Below, piece by piece: positions 30,525 through 56,099 of a stretch of 64,000 bases of DNA. The notes under the pieces are model-generated. The model was not told the origin of the DNA and made no database searches. It saw nothing but the letters and a program-made list of their open reading frames with translations. The DNA comes from Talpa occidentalis (lineage: Eukaryota; Chordata; Mammalia; Eulipotyphla; Talpidae): positions 58,234,806 through 58,298,805 of the forward strand of contig NW_023601543.1 in the NCBI RefSeq assembly GCF_014898055.3, written 5' to 3'. Position 1 is the first letter of the stretch; each line of letters opens with the position of its first letter. The position numbers and the translations under genes are program-made.

Positions 30525-30651
30525 CGGGTGCATTGGTGAAGGAAACTCTATTGGGAGTACACCTGAGGTGGTGGGGGGAAGCAAATATTGTTGAAAAATG
30601 AACAATGATGTAAAAAAATAAAATTAATATTAAAAAATGTAAATGCATAAA
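30525..30651 (+). mobile_element. Short L1 3'-end insertion with 16-base target duplication
   Basis: The insert ends 'gaacaatgatgtaaaaaaat' plus an A-rich tail, as does the L1 at 35797-36528. The 16 bases aatactgctgcatcta flank it exactly at 30509-30524 and 30652-30667. It split a stretch of the module cluster. Confidence 0.85.
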
Positions 30652-31589
30652 AATACTGCTGCATCTAATACCCCATAAATAAGAAAATTGTGCTACTGCA
30701 TAGAAAACATACTCCCCTCTCCCGTTCATGAATAATAAATAAAGAATTGCCGCAGTTCATCCTGGAAATTCAGAGGTCAAGAAAGGTTCCACCCAGTTTC
30801 ATGAATTATGCATGACGCCGGAAGGACTGAAACGTTTGACAGCCCTGCCCAGCAAGGGGCGGGGTTATATTGTACTCTAGCCAAAGCAACATGACCACGC
30901 CTTTCTGTCCATGAATAAAGACAATGAAGCAGAGCCACAGAGGAAATGTAGCTGCCTTCTCCCCAACATCAGGACTACCATGGTCGAACCAAATCCACTT
31001 TGGCGGGTGCCGCAGTTTCCAAAACTGTAAAATGGGGATAGGAATAGAGCTCATCACCTCATAAAGGCGAAATGTATTACCAAAATTAGAGAACATGAAT
31101 TATGGAATGAGCTTGGAACAGTGCTGGCACAGGGCACTGTTTAATGTTTAAGTATTATATACTAAAATAAAGGTAATATGTAAGAATATTTATATTAATA
31201 CAAAATTAGTTATGTGTAGAGCAGCCGCTAGAGAAACATCCAACTGGGGGTATTATTTTTAAAATAATGCCTTGATGTACCACACCAGAAGGACACTGGA
31301 AAACAGAATGTTAAGGTACCAATGTCTGCTAAAAAGGTAGGCTAGACAACCAGATCACCAGGCATACAATGATATACCAAAGCCCCAGGCACACAATAAG
31401 CAACCAGTACATTCCTGTAGAATAATAGATCACATTAACTTATCACCTACAGTGTGTTGGCTCCTGTGATGTGTTTTCTCCATGCACTGTCACTGATCTC
31501 AGGAAAGCAGAGCAGGAAATTGGTTCATCTCAAAATGGAACTCCTTAAAGAGTTCTCAAACCCTCACAAAAATCATTTTCACCACCAAT

Positions 31590-32080
31590 GACTGGTTATG
31601 TGACTTGAGGCCAGACACTTCAATTCTCTGGGCCACGGTTTCCCCACTCATAAAATGGAAGTAGTAGTACCTATCTTGTGATGGAGTTTAAATGAGTAAT
31701 ATGGAGAAAGGACTTAGACTAGTACCTGGCACACAGTGCTATATGACTAACATTAGTAGTACCATTAAGTTGATGGAGATGTGAGGACATTTCAACCTTG
31801 ATAAAGACTACAGACTCGAACCAGACAGGCTGGGTTTGAATCCTGTCACAGCTTCTCACTGTGTAACCTTAGCCTCCCGGTGTCCCAGTTTCCTCATCTA
31901 TAAAATGAGATAATAATAACCTATCTCCTAAAACTGTTGTTGAGATTAAATGGGCTAATAAAGTCTAAATGAGTATAAACTAATCTGATCTTCTTATGAT
32001 CATACCCATTTTTCAGATTCACAGAAGGATTTGCCAAAGATCACACAGCTGGCAAGAATGGATGGGATTTGAACCTTTGT
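31590..32080 (+). repeat. Two MIR elements inside the module region
   Basis: 31595-31790 carries 'acggtttccccactcataaa' and 'agtacctggcacacagtgc'. 31800-32000 carries 'gggtttgaatcctgtcacag' and 'cccagtttcctcatctataa'; the following bases to 32080 look like a minus-strand MIR tail. Confidence 0.7.
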
Positions 32081-32689
32081 TGGTAATCTGGGATTACTGG
32101 GCCAAAAGGAATGAACTACGCATGAGGCTTCTTCCCTTTGCTAGATGCCAGGTTAAAATCCTGGGAATCTGTAAGGGAAAGCCAACAGCGGATCATGCAG
32201 ATAAAGCCGTAAAAGTCGCGCCCCTTATAAATTATGCACAACACCCCTAGAAAAGTCACAGAAAATTCGGGGCGCCACTCACCTTTACCATTAATCAACG
32301 AGATCTACTTTACCCAGCAGAGCTCAGAATGCCCCTTTAGCAAGCACACCCTTTCAGCAAGTTGATCCGCCCCCTCGTGAATAATTCACAAGCCGGTACT
32401 TCCAGCGGGCCAGGTGGGAAAGAGGCAAAAATGGGCTTAACAGCCCCGCCTCCTCATGAGTAATGAATAAAGCTATGGCCAAGGAGGCCCGGTGGCATCG
32501 GGTCCCCTTGGGCAGAGCCTAGCAGGCTGGGTTCCTGCGTCCCTTCCACAGCCTAGGCTCGGGGCTCCTCTCCCTAACAACGTGTGGGCCTTAATGTGTT
32601 CCGTCTCGCCGGAGTATCCAAGCGCGCAGGGGGAGTTCATCATAGAACCAAAGGTCACAAAGGCCATCGATACCTTCACAATGCCACGT

Positions 32690-33070
32690 CGGTGCTGAAT
32701 GTTCCCACTGTCATCAGGACCTTTCCTGAAACAAGTCCTCCCAAAATTCGCCTTGACTTCAGGAACGTCAAACTTAGCGTCGCTCCTTAGGGAACGCCTC
32801 AAATCCTGCCCCATGGGCAAAGTACTCATACACGAACTCTAAGAGCCTCCCCAAACATCCCTCTAAACCCTCTCTCGAGGGATTATAAACGCTATCTCCG
32901 AGGGAGACTCCTTAAACATACTCCTAAATCCCACCCCGGAGTCACCAAATGCCACTTCTTAAGGGCTCCCGCAAAAGCAGACACCCCCAAATGCCATTCC
33001 CGGCCCAGAGACTCCAAACATGTTCGTTAGGGGATTCCCGAAATTGAGCCCCCTCCCTCAAATGCTGTCT
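32690..33070. repeat. Short degenerate tandem repeat beside the upstream promoter
   Basis: Irregular copies of a C-rich unit like CCCCAAATGCCATTCCCGGA followed by GACTCC, seen near 32750, 32850, 32910, 32945, 32985 and 33055. It lies just downstream (minus sense) of the 33.1-33.5 kb promoter-like block. Confidence 0.5.
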
Positions 33071-33074
33071 TGGG

Positions 33075-33500
33075 GCTTGGGGGCACCGTGCTCCAGCTCA
33101 CCCCCTGCGCTGGGCGGAAGCCTCGCCTTCCTGCTGGAGATGAGCCGAAGCCACGGGGCAACGGAAGAGCAAACCACCTCGGTCGCACAAGAGGAGCCAG
33201 AGTTTGCGCGGAGGTCGGAAGCGCGGGGCCTCTGAGGGCCCCCGGTTTGGGATGTACCACTGATGCTTAGCTATAGGGGTGCCCGCCCCTGTTTGCGGTC
33301 CGTTGGCGCCTGTATCAGACCCAGACACCCCTAAGGGTTGTGGTACTTCCCTAACGCGCGAGGCACGCTGGGGGTAGTAGTCCTGCATGGTCAATGTCTG
33401 GTGCACGTGGTGGGCTTCAGCGCCCAGGGTAAGGGAAAATGTAAACCTGGCATGTGAAATTCCGGGAGCCGCGCTGGGGGCGTGAGGAAGCAAGGGGAGC
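33075..33500 (-). promoter_or_regulatory. UBA1: Probable upstream alternative promoter of UBA1
   Basis: A second CpG-enriched block lies about 3.3 kb upstream of the main UBA1 island. It has a good minus-strand donor, GGGG|GTGAGCTGG (exon end 33102). On the minus strand near 33385-33360 it has ACTACTACCCCCAGCGTGCC, resembling the ZNF143/Staf site. The human gene has alternative noncoding first exons a few kb apart, which fits. Use in this species is inferred. Confidence 0.45.
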
Positions 33501-33510
33501 TTGGGGGAAA

Positions 33511-33680
33511 CCTCCAGATGGAAAGGCACACCCATCCTACAGATTAGAAGACTGAGGCTCAGATCGCCAGAAGAGTTCATTCATTTGACACGTATGGAAC
33601 TCAAGCTGTGAGTCAAGTGCTACGGATTCTTTCTAGCCCTCACGGCGCTGTCATCCTAGCGAGAGAGACAGACTGTAAAT
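33511..33680 (+). repeat. Local duplication, copy 1
   Basis: It shares cacacccatcctacagatt, gctgaggctcagat-like and gacagactgtaaatt-like blocks in the same order with 34714-34880. Identity is roughly 80% by eye. Confidence 0.7.
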
Positions 33681-33993
33681 TTAAAAAATAAGTAGCAAGT
33701 ATAGTTTTGCATATAAATACGTATTGTAATAGATACATGTGACAATACAATAGAAATTAAATATAATAAAATGTACATATAAATACTACATATTTTACAT
33801 TAACATAACTAGTGTCATTATATAAATAATTTGCATCTGTTTGTCTATAATGCCATTAAATACATTGTGTATATTCTATATTCTTATGTGAGTATATAGT
33901 TAAATATACACGTGAATGTGTTGTATATATATATGATAACTGCTAAATGCTGTGGAGAAAAATAGAGCAAAATAAGGGGAAATCTGTTGGAAC

Positions 33994-34270
33994 AGGGGCC
34001 TCCCAAGTGGCTTAAGGGGTTAAGTGTGAGCACTATGAAGCTATTGGCAGCCACTGCAGCAAAAGTTCGATCCCTGGCCAGGGAGGTGACCCACATGGCG
34101 CAGCAGACCTCTCCTGTCTCACCTGCTGCTCCCCTCAGCAGTGTATTTCAGTTGATCCACCTGTTCTGCTCCCCACTCTGTCTCTGGTGAATCCTCTCAC
34201 CCTCCCCCCACCCCCGCACCTCTGGCCTGTACCCCAGTTCTTGTATGCATAAATAAATAAATCGTTTAAA
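33994..34270 (+). mobile_element. tRNA-derived SINE with 14-base target duplication
   Basis: Full-length subfamily A copy from ggggcctcccaagtggctta to the tgcataaataaataaatc tail. It is bracketed by aaatctgttggaac at 33980-33993 and 34271-34284. Confidence 0.9.
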
Positions 34271-34713
34271 AAATCTGTTGGAACGGGTTGCAATTTTAAA
34301 TAACTTGGTCAAGGAAGAAGGTGAAGTTTGATCGAAGGTGCCTTTTATCGCCTGGCCCCGAATTCTGTAGCTTATATGCTCTCCACAACCTCCAAGTCTG
34401 CTCGTTTGATTTATTGAATGTCTACTAAATGCAGGGCAATGGGAATATAGCAGGGTGACTGTTCTTGCAATAGACGAGAACACTCTTCCCCAGGTATTTC
34501 CCTACTTATTTATCCTTTGCCTCACCTCAGAAAGACCTCTCCTGATACTCCATCTGAAGTCATCAGGGAATACCTCTCTGAGGAGGTGGCATGTGAGCAG
34601 TGAGGGAGTGAAAAGGAAGGAAAGAAGCCATGTGTAGGGACAGGGATTATCAGGTACAAAGTCTTGAGATTGGAAGTTGTTGGTGTGTTTGAGGAAAACC
34701 ATCTGAGGAATCT

Positions 34714-34880
34714 TCAGATGGAAAAGCACACCCATCCTACAGATTGAAGGCTGAGGCTCAGATGGCCAAAGGAGTTGATTCAGTTGACATTTATGGAGCT
34801 CAAACTGTGAGCCAGGTGCTACGAATTCTTCCCTCCCCTCACAGAGCTCTCATTTTAGGGAGAGGGACAGACTATAAATT
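34714..34880 (+). repeat. Local duplication, copy 2
   Basis: Partner of 33511-33680, about 1.2 kb away. The SINE at 33994-34270 lies between the copies. Confidence 0.7.
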
Positions 34881-35083
34881 GTGTAATTGGAGAGGAGTAA
34901 GGGAGTTGGGAAGTGACATCTAAAGCTATGACATGCAGGGTGGTTGAGATGATTGGCTTTTATTCTAAGATTTGTGGGGAGCCATAAGAGGATTTTAAGC
35001 AGGGGGAGTTGCATTATATAAATTATATTTTAGAATAGATAATCTGGCTGCTCAGTGTGGAGAGAACAAATTGTATGGGGACG

Positions 35084-35357
35084 GGGCCTCCCTGGTGGCA
35101 CAAAGGGTTAAGTGTCAGCACTGTGAAGCTATCAGCAGCCATTGCAGCCCAAGTTTGATCCCTGGCCAGGGAGATGACCCACATGGTGCAGCAGACCTCT
35201 CTTGTCTCGCCCGCTGCTTCCCGCAGCAGTGTATTTCAGTAGATCCACCTGTTCTGTTCCCCACTCTGTCTCTGGTAAATCCTCTTACACACACCCCACA
35301 CCTCTGGCCTACACCCCAGTTCTTGTATGCATAAATAAATAAATCTTTTTTAAAAAA
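35084..35357 (+). mobile_element. tRNA-derived SINE
   Basis: Full-length sense copy. Flanks tgtatgggga and tgtatggaga give an imperfect target duplication. Confidence 0.85.
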
Positions 35358-35796
35358 CTGTATGGAGAAAGTAGAAGCAGGAAATCCAGTGGAAAGGCCC
35401 CTACAAGAGTCCAGGATGTGATGGGAAAGAGATCAAGACGGAGTGAAAGTGGAAGTAATGAAGAGAGATTAGATTTGGGGTTGATTATGAAGGTAAGGAT
35501 GGGATTTGTCAAGAGGTCAGATATGGAGCATGAAAAATAGAGAGGAGTCCTGGTTGACCCCCAGGATTTTAGCCTGAGTAACTAGATGGATCAACTGGTA
35601 TGGGAAATACTCCATTAGGAGCAGGCATGGGGGAAGACCTGGAGTTTTTGGGTTCCATTTGAGATGCCTGTTAGACATCCAAGTTGAGATGTCAGTTGAG
35701 TGAACAGTTAGGGACTAGGTTTGAAATTCAAGGTATAGAAGAAGGATGTCTGGAGTAGAGATAAATGGATCTGGGGACCATCAGATGTGACAACTG

Positions 35797-36528
35797 GTAA
35801 GCTATGGAAACAACCCAAATGCCCAAAAATAGATGGCTGGATCAAGATGTGGTACATATACACAACAGAATATTACACAGCTATAAAGAAAGATAAACTC
35901 ATGCAATTTGCAGCAACATGGATGGAGCTGGAAGGAATCATGCTCAGCGAAATAAGTCAGAAAGAAAAATATCGAATGGTCTCCACTCATAGCAGGAATT
36001 TAGAAAACCCAAATAAGGGACCAGAAAAAATACTAATTATAATATATAATAGAGTAAAAGTCAAAATCAACAAGCAGCTATAAACTAGAGACATACTACG
36101 GCGGGGTGGGGGTGGGAGGTAGTAGGATCAAAACAAGGGGGGTGGGAATTGTATGGGGATTATAACCAATATGAAAATGCATACATTGGGCCTCCTTGGT
36201 GGTGCAAGGGGTTAAGATGTTAAGATGCAAACTATGAAGCTGTCTGCAGCTTCTGCAGTACAAGTTCGATCCCAGGCCGCCCGGGGACCTACCCACACAG
36301 TGCAGCAGACCTCTCCTGACTCGCCCCCGCTGCTCCCCTCAGCATTGTACTTCGGTCAATCTGCCTGTTCGGCTCCCCACTCTGTTTCTGGTGAATCCTC
36401 TCACCCCCCACACCTCTGGCCTGTACCCCAGCTCTTATATGCAAAATAAAATAATTTTTTTTAGAAAAAGAAAATGCATACATTGTGCAAAAATGAAAAA
36501 TGATGTAAAAATAAATTAAATTAAATAA
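35797..36528 (+). mobile_element. 5'-truncated L1 with nested SINE
   Basis: The sequence is the L1 ORF2 C-terminal end and 3' UTR ('acatggatggagctggaagg', 'gcgaaataagtcagaaag'). Remnant translation includes MWYIYTTEYYTAIKKDK. It is flanked by agatgtgacaactg and agaagtgacaactg (35783-35796, 36529-36542). A SINE interrupts its 3' UTR at 36189-36469. It is too short to be active. Confidence 0.9.
36189..36469 (+). mobile_element. SINE nested in L1, 16-base target duplication
   Basis: gaaaatgcatacattg flanks the copy at 36173-36188 and 36470-36485. The last base of the left duplicate may belong to the SINE head. Confidence 0.92.
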
Positions 36529-36799
36529 AGAAGTGACAACTGAAGCCATGGGTGTGGCCAAATTAATCTGAAGAATTAATTGCCTTCAAATGGACCAGTG
36601 GGAATAATTGAGGCAGGCTTTGTTCCCAAGTGACAGGGAAGGGGTTCCAGTTGGAGGAAACAGCTTTGGCAAAAACCTGAGGAGGTAGAAGAGAAGGGAG
36701 AGGAGAGAGGGGGAAGACGGAGGTAAGTTTTACCATTTTGTGTTGCATCCAGTCATGTGCATGGGTGTCTGTTGGTTCACAGCCTCGCTGAATCAATTT

Positions 36800-37006
36800 T
36801 TTTTTAAGATTTCTTTTATTTATTTATGCATACAAGAGCTGGGGTACAGGCCAAAGATATGGGTGGGGGTGAGAGGATTCACCAGAGACAGAGTGGGGAG
36901 CAGAACTGGCAGATTTCTGAAATACACTGCTGAGGGGAGCAGCGGGCGAGACAGGAGAGGTCTGCTGTGCCATGTGAGTTAGCTCCCTGGCTGAGGATCA
37001 AACTCA
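36800..37006 (-). mobile_element. 5'-truncated SINE with 11-base target duplication
   Basis: Minus-strand copy lacking the tRNA head. tgaatcaattt occurs at 36789-36799 and 37007-37017. It interrupts an old minus-strand L1 fragment (about 36740-37200). Confidence 0.88.
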
Positions 37007-37017
37007 TGAATCAATTT

Positions 37018-37200
37018 CAATTACAATTTGCATTTCTCTTGTTACGAGTGAGCTTGCAAGCATCTTTTCATAGATTTAAAGGCTATTGCATTTTTTTCTA
37101 GGAATTTCCTGTTTGTGTACTGTATCCATTTTTCTATTGGGTTATACTACTGCTTCTTAGGGGTTTAGGAACTCTATATATTTGCCTTTTCTTCTTTTAA
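37018..37200 (-). repeat. Old L1 fragment
   Basis: Antisense L1 ORF2 pattern: 'tttgcatttctcttgttacg', 'gtttaggaactctatatatt'. It continues left of the SINE at 36800-37006. Confidence 0.6.
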
Positions 37201-37457
37201 AAATGAGTCTTGAGGATGACAGTGATTTGAAAAGTTGTGATGTGTGTCACATGCTTCCAAGGCCAGATGTGTACCAAACCCTGTTCTGGGCATTGGGAAC
37301 ATAGTGGTGAGCAAGGCTGACAAAAGTCTACCCTTGTGGAGCTTTCTAGAAAGTGAAGGAGACAGTAAAGTAAGGAAAATAATAGAGTGTATTAGAAATT
37401 GAGAAGTGTTACAGAGAAAAGGGGTGTAGGGAATGTGGGTGGGGGAGATTGGAATTT

Positions 37458-37699
37458 TATTATTTATGCACATAAGAATGGGGTACAGGCCAGAGGTATG
37501 GGGGGGTTGAGAGGATTCACCAGAGACAGAGTGGGGAGCAGAACAGGCAGAACGACTGAAATACAATGCTGAGGGGAGCAGCAGGCGAGACAGGAGAGGT
37601 CTGCTGTGTCATGTGGGTTAGCTCCCTGGCCAGGGATCAAACTCAGGTCTTTGCAGATATGGTGCTGAGACTTAATCCCTAGGCCACCAGGGAGGCCAG
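37458..37699 (-). mobile_element. tRNA-derived SINE
   Basis: Minus-strand copy running from the tttatgcacataagaatggg tail to the ccaccagggaggcc head. No clear target duplication. Confidence 0.85.
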
Positions 37700-37722
37700 C
37701 ATTTTCTAAGAATGTATTCATG

Positions 37723-37980
37723 GGGCCTCCCTGGTGGTGCAAGGGGTTGAGCATCAGCATGATGAAGCAATCCACAGCTACTGCAGCACAGGTTCGATCC
37801 CCGGCCAGGGAGGTGACCCACATGGCACAGCAGACCTCTCCTGTCTCACCCGCTTCTCCCCTCAGCAGTGTATTTCAGTCAGTCCCCCTGTTCTGCTCTC
37901 CACTCTGTCTCTGGTGAATCCGCTCACCCTCCCACCTCTAGCCTGTACCCCAGTTCTTGTATGCATAAATCTTAAAAAAA
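37723..37980 (+). mobile_element. tRNA-derived SINE
   Basis: Sense full-length copy 23 bases from the preceding inverted copy. The B box ggttcgatccc is intact near 37792. Confidence 0.88.
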
Positions 37981-38147
37981 AGTATGCATTTCATCTCGAT
38001 TTTCAGATGTATTTTCATTATTTTTAAAAGATTTTTATCTGTAGTATGCTCTGCCTTTTAATTTTTTTTTGGTTTGTTTGCACCTTCTTTTCTTTAAAAG
38101 GCAGGGCCTTCCTGGTGGTGCAGGGAGTTAAGACACAACCTATGAAG

Positions 38148-38422
38148 GCCTCCCTGGTGGCGCAAGAGGTTAAGCACCACACTGTGCAATCCGTAGCCTC
38201 TGCAGCATGAGTTTGATCCCCTGCCGGCCAGAGAGAAACCACATGGCACAGCGGACCTCTCCTGTCTCGCCTGCTGCTCCCCTCAGCAGTCTATTTCAGT
38301 CAGTCTACCTGTTCTGTTTCCCGCTCTGTCTCTGGTAAATCCTCTCACACACACACACCCACATCTCTGGCCTGTACCCCAGCTCTTGTATGCATAAATA
38401 AATAAATCTTAAAAAAAAAAAA
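38148..38422 (+). mobile_element. SINE inserted in a SINE, 17-base target duplication
   Basis: agacacaacctatgaag occurs at 38131-38147 and 38423-38439, both within the host SINE. Confidence 0.93.
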
Positions 38423-38546
38423 AGACACAACCTATGAAGTTGTCCGTAGCCACTGCAGCACGAGTTTGATCCCTGGCCAGGGAGCTACCCACATGGCGCA
38501 GCAGACCTCTCCTCACTTGCCCGCAGCTCCTCTCAGTAGTGTTTTT

Positions 38547-38867
38547 TTTTTTTTTAAAGATTTTTTTTTTATAGAGGCATGTTTTATTTATTTATTTGTT
38601 TGTTTGTTTTGGTTTGTTTATACAAGCACTGGGTACAGTCAGAAGCGCGGGAGGGTGAGAGAATTCACCAGAGCCAGAGCGGGGAGCAGAGCAGGCAGAA
38701 GGACCGAAGTACACTGCTGAGGGGAGCAGCGGGCGGCAGGAGAGGTCTGCGCGCCATGTGGGACCCTCCTCAGGTGGCCGGGGAGCAGCCGGGGATTGAA
38801 CCGGCGCTGCGGAGGCTGCGGGCAGCTTCGCAACCCAGCTCTCAACCGCTGCGCCACCGGGGAGGCC
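38547..38867 (-). mobile_element. SINE subfamily B inserted in the same host SINE
   Basis: Target duplication ctcagtagtgttttt / ctcagcagtgttttt (38532-38546, 38868-38882). It differs from subfamily A: CpG-rich head (ccggtggcgcagcggttgag), ctccccggccacctgaggag body, and a TATAAACAAACCAAAACAAA tail. It most resembles the copy at 61081. Confidence 0.9.
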
Positions 38868-39211
38868 CTCAGCAGTGTTTTTCAGTCAGTCTGCCTGTTC
38901 TGTTTCCCACTCTCTCTGGTGAGTCCTCTCACCCCAGCCCTCACACATACCTCTGGACTGTACCCCATTCTTGTATGCATGCATAAATAAATCTAAAACA
39001 AAAGATGACAATTCATCTTTAATTCATCAGTCTTTCCGAGAAGTCTCTTTCCTCTTAATTTTTGAGATGTTCCTTTTGATTTTATTAATGTTTTTCACTC
39101 AGTATTTCATCTCTCCTCTTCATTATTTCCTTCCTTCCTATTGAGATTTGTTCTGGTAGGCTTTTTCCAACTTCATGTATAATTTACATGGTAAAGTGCT
39201 CGGATTTTTAA

Positions 39212-39486
39212 TTTTTAATTTTTTTAAAGATTTATTTATTAATGCATACAAGAGCTGGGGTGCAGGCCAGAGGTGCAGTGGCGGGGGGTGATGAGAGGAT
39301 TCACCAGACAGAATGGGGAGCAGAACAGGCAGATCTACTGAAATACACTGCTGAGGGGAGCAGCAGGCAAGACCGGAGAGGTCTGCTGCACCATGTGGGT
39401 CAGCTCCCTGAACTCATGCTGCAGTGGCTGGTGATAGCTCAATAGCGCTGAGACTTTAACCCCTGTGCCACCAGGGAAGCCCAAAT
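39212..39486 (-). mobile_element. tRNA-derived SINE
   Basis: Minus-strand copy. Flanks tgctcggattttta and tgctcagattttaa (39198-39211, 39487-39500) form a slightly diverged target duplication. Confidence 0.85.
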
Positions 39487-39500
39487 TGCTCAGATTTTAA

Positions 39501-39910
39501 TGACACCTTGCTGAATGTCTATCTAAATATATGACCATGTGACCAGCACCCCAGTCAAGATGTAGAATCTTCATTATCCCAGAAAGCTACCTACAACCCT
39601 CCCTACCACCCCACTGACTACTATCACCACAAATACGTTGAGAACTTCACATAAATGGAAGAGGTCTTTTTTAACTATTTTGTTCCTTTTTATTGCTGGA
39701 TATTGCTCTCTTTCTCCTCTTGTTGGATCTGAGTTGTTCCCAGAGTTTGGTTGTTAGGAGCACAGCTGCTATGAATACACCATGTAACAAGCCCTTTCAT
39801 TCACATGTTTGCATTTACCTGGGGGGGGGATATCTAAGTGGAATCGCTGGGTTACAGGGTAAGCATGTTTACCTTTATTCCAACCAGCAAAGTTTGCCAC
39901 TGCCAGCCAT
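39501..39910 (-). repeat. Old L1 fragment
   Basis: Antisense L1 patterns: 'gaccagcaccccagtcaaga' near 39541, 'gcacagctgctatgaatac' near 39760 and 'gtggaatcgctgggttacag' near 39838. From 39910 to 40900 I see no repeat or gene. Confidence 0.55.
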
Positions 39911-40919
39911 CCACAAGGGACTCCAGGAGCCATGCTCTGGAGAAGGCAAGGGAATATGAAGGCGCTTCCAGACTGAAGGTTGCCCATCTTGATGGGTGCT
40001 CTTTTGGGGGGCCTCTATTCCCATTTCTCTCTCACCCTGGCCCTCCTCACTGGGGAGCATCCTCACCCCATATCAGCACCATTCTAGGAGCCCTCCTCTT
40101 TCTAACCTTACCTCTTTCAACTGGTGAAGGGCAACATCAGAATGCACATAAATGGGCGAGGGGCTTTGTGCCAGTTACTCACAAGCATGTATTTGGGGAG
40201 CCACTTCACAGCCCAGCCCACTGAGGCCAAGAGGGCAGCCCCAGCTTTGTGTTCTGCTGTACGCAAACCTGAGCCGAGGGCGCTCACATGTACTTAGGAA
40301 TCACAGGGTGCAGACTGGCAATGACCAGATGGGTGGGGTGCTGTGCTAACAGTCAAGGAAAAGATGGGGAAAAGGGTGGACCCAAGTGGTCCTGATGGGC
40401 ACCCTGAGATTCCTCTACCTCCACTCCTCTGGGGTGATCAGTTGAGAGCATAGGGCTAGCTGGCACCAGAGTGTGGTCCACTTGGTGATGCCCTAAGGCA
40501 TGATTCCCATACCCAGGGAGAGCCAAGTGTGGTTTAGCCTTGGGGCTGAACTGCAAGTGCAGTCAGCAACGTGGGTGGGGGTCAGTCCCCTAGTTCTGGC
40601 GCTGACCCAGGGAGAATTCCAGTACTGATCTGATGGTGTCCTGGGTGTTCCATTTCCTGGTACAGAGCAATCTTCTGGATCGGACACTGGTAAGGGGCTG
40701 TGACCAGGATTTTGCATGTTGGGACACTAGCCGGAACCCCATGTTCTGCCCTCCTCCCAGAGCTGATAGCCAGAATGCACCAAACACCGTGAATACCACC
40801 GTCACCCACCTCAGCCTGATGAAGTCCCTGTCCAAGTCTACGTATGTTCATGTCTCCGTGTGGGTCGCAAACCATGGGGGGTATGATAAAGAGATCTGCA
40901 GGCTGCAGACTTTTCACCT

Positions 40920-40925
40920 TTTATT
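40920..40925 (-). terminator. RBM10: RBM10 polyadenylation signal
   Basis: AATAAA on the minus strand, 193 bases beyond the RBM10 stop codon. The 3' UTR is about 40900-41117. Confidence 0.85.
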
Positions 40926-41117
40926 ACAAAAAGAAGAACACGATCCCAGCCCAGTTTTCTAAGAAAAGTCACCAACTCAAAGTTTAACTTGGTCAGAGCC
41001 TCTCTGGCTGGGGAGTGTGCTGGAAGACAGGCACAGGGCCCCATTCAGACCACCCACACTTCATCCTCCCTTGCCCCGGGCTGAACCCCCGACATGTGAA
41101 GTAGCTCTTGAAGTTGC

Positions 41118-56099
<14,982 letters not shown>

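Larger units (their letters stand above)
30190..32480. repeat. Cluster of diverged composite modules (GC box, CATGAATAATGCATGA, GCCGGAAG)
   Basis: At least eight copies of a short AT-rich core beginning CATGAAT occur at 30303, 30393, 30451, 30727, 30800, 30910, 32376 (cgtgaataattcac) and 32454. Many are preceded by CCACGCCC-like sequence (30377, 30895, 32366, 32443). Several are followed by GAAGCCGG, GCCGCAGCCGGAAG or GACGCCGGAAG. Weaker relatives are at 30227, 32117 and 32227. Most surrounding bases also align loosely, so this looks like an old tandem family of about 60-100 base units, not chance motifs. It lies between the two likely UBA1 promoters. Confidence 0.6.
38103..39000 (+). mobile_element. 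SINE split by two later SINE insertions
   Basis: The host copy is in three pieces: head 38103-38147, middle 38440-38546, end 38868-39000. The first break holds a sense SINE (38148-38422) and the second an antisense SINE of another subfamily (38547-38867). Removing both inserts restores one continuous element. Confidence 0.9.

Noticed and set aside
35787..36083. 98-codon frame MTTGKLWKQPKCPKID and following residues
   Set aside because: It is the C-terminal remnant of L1 ORF2 in a truncated insertion, not a host gene.
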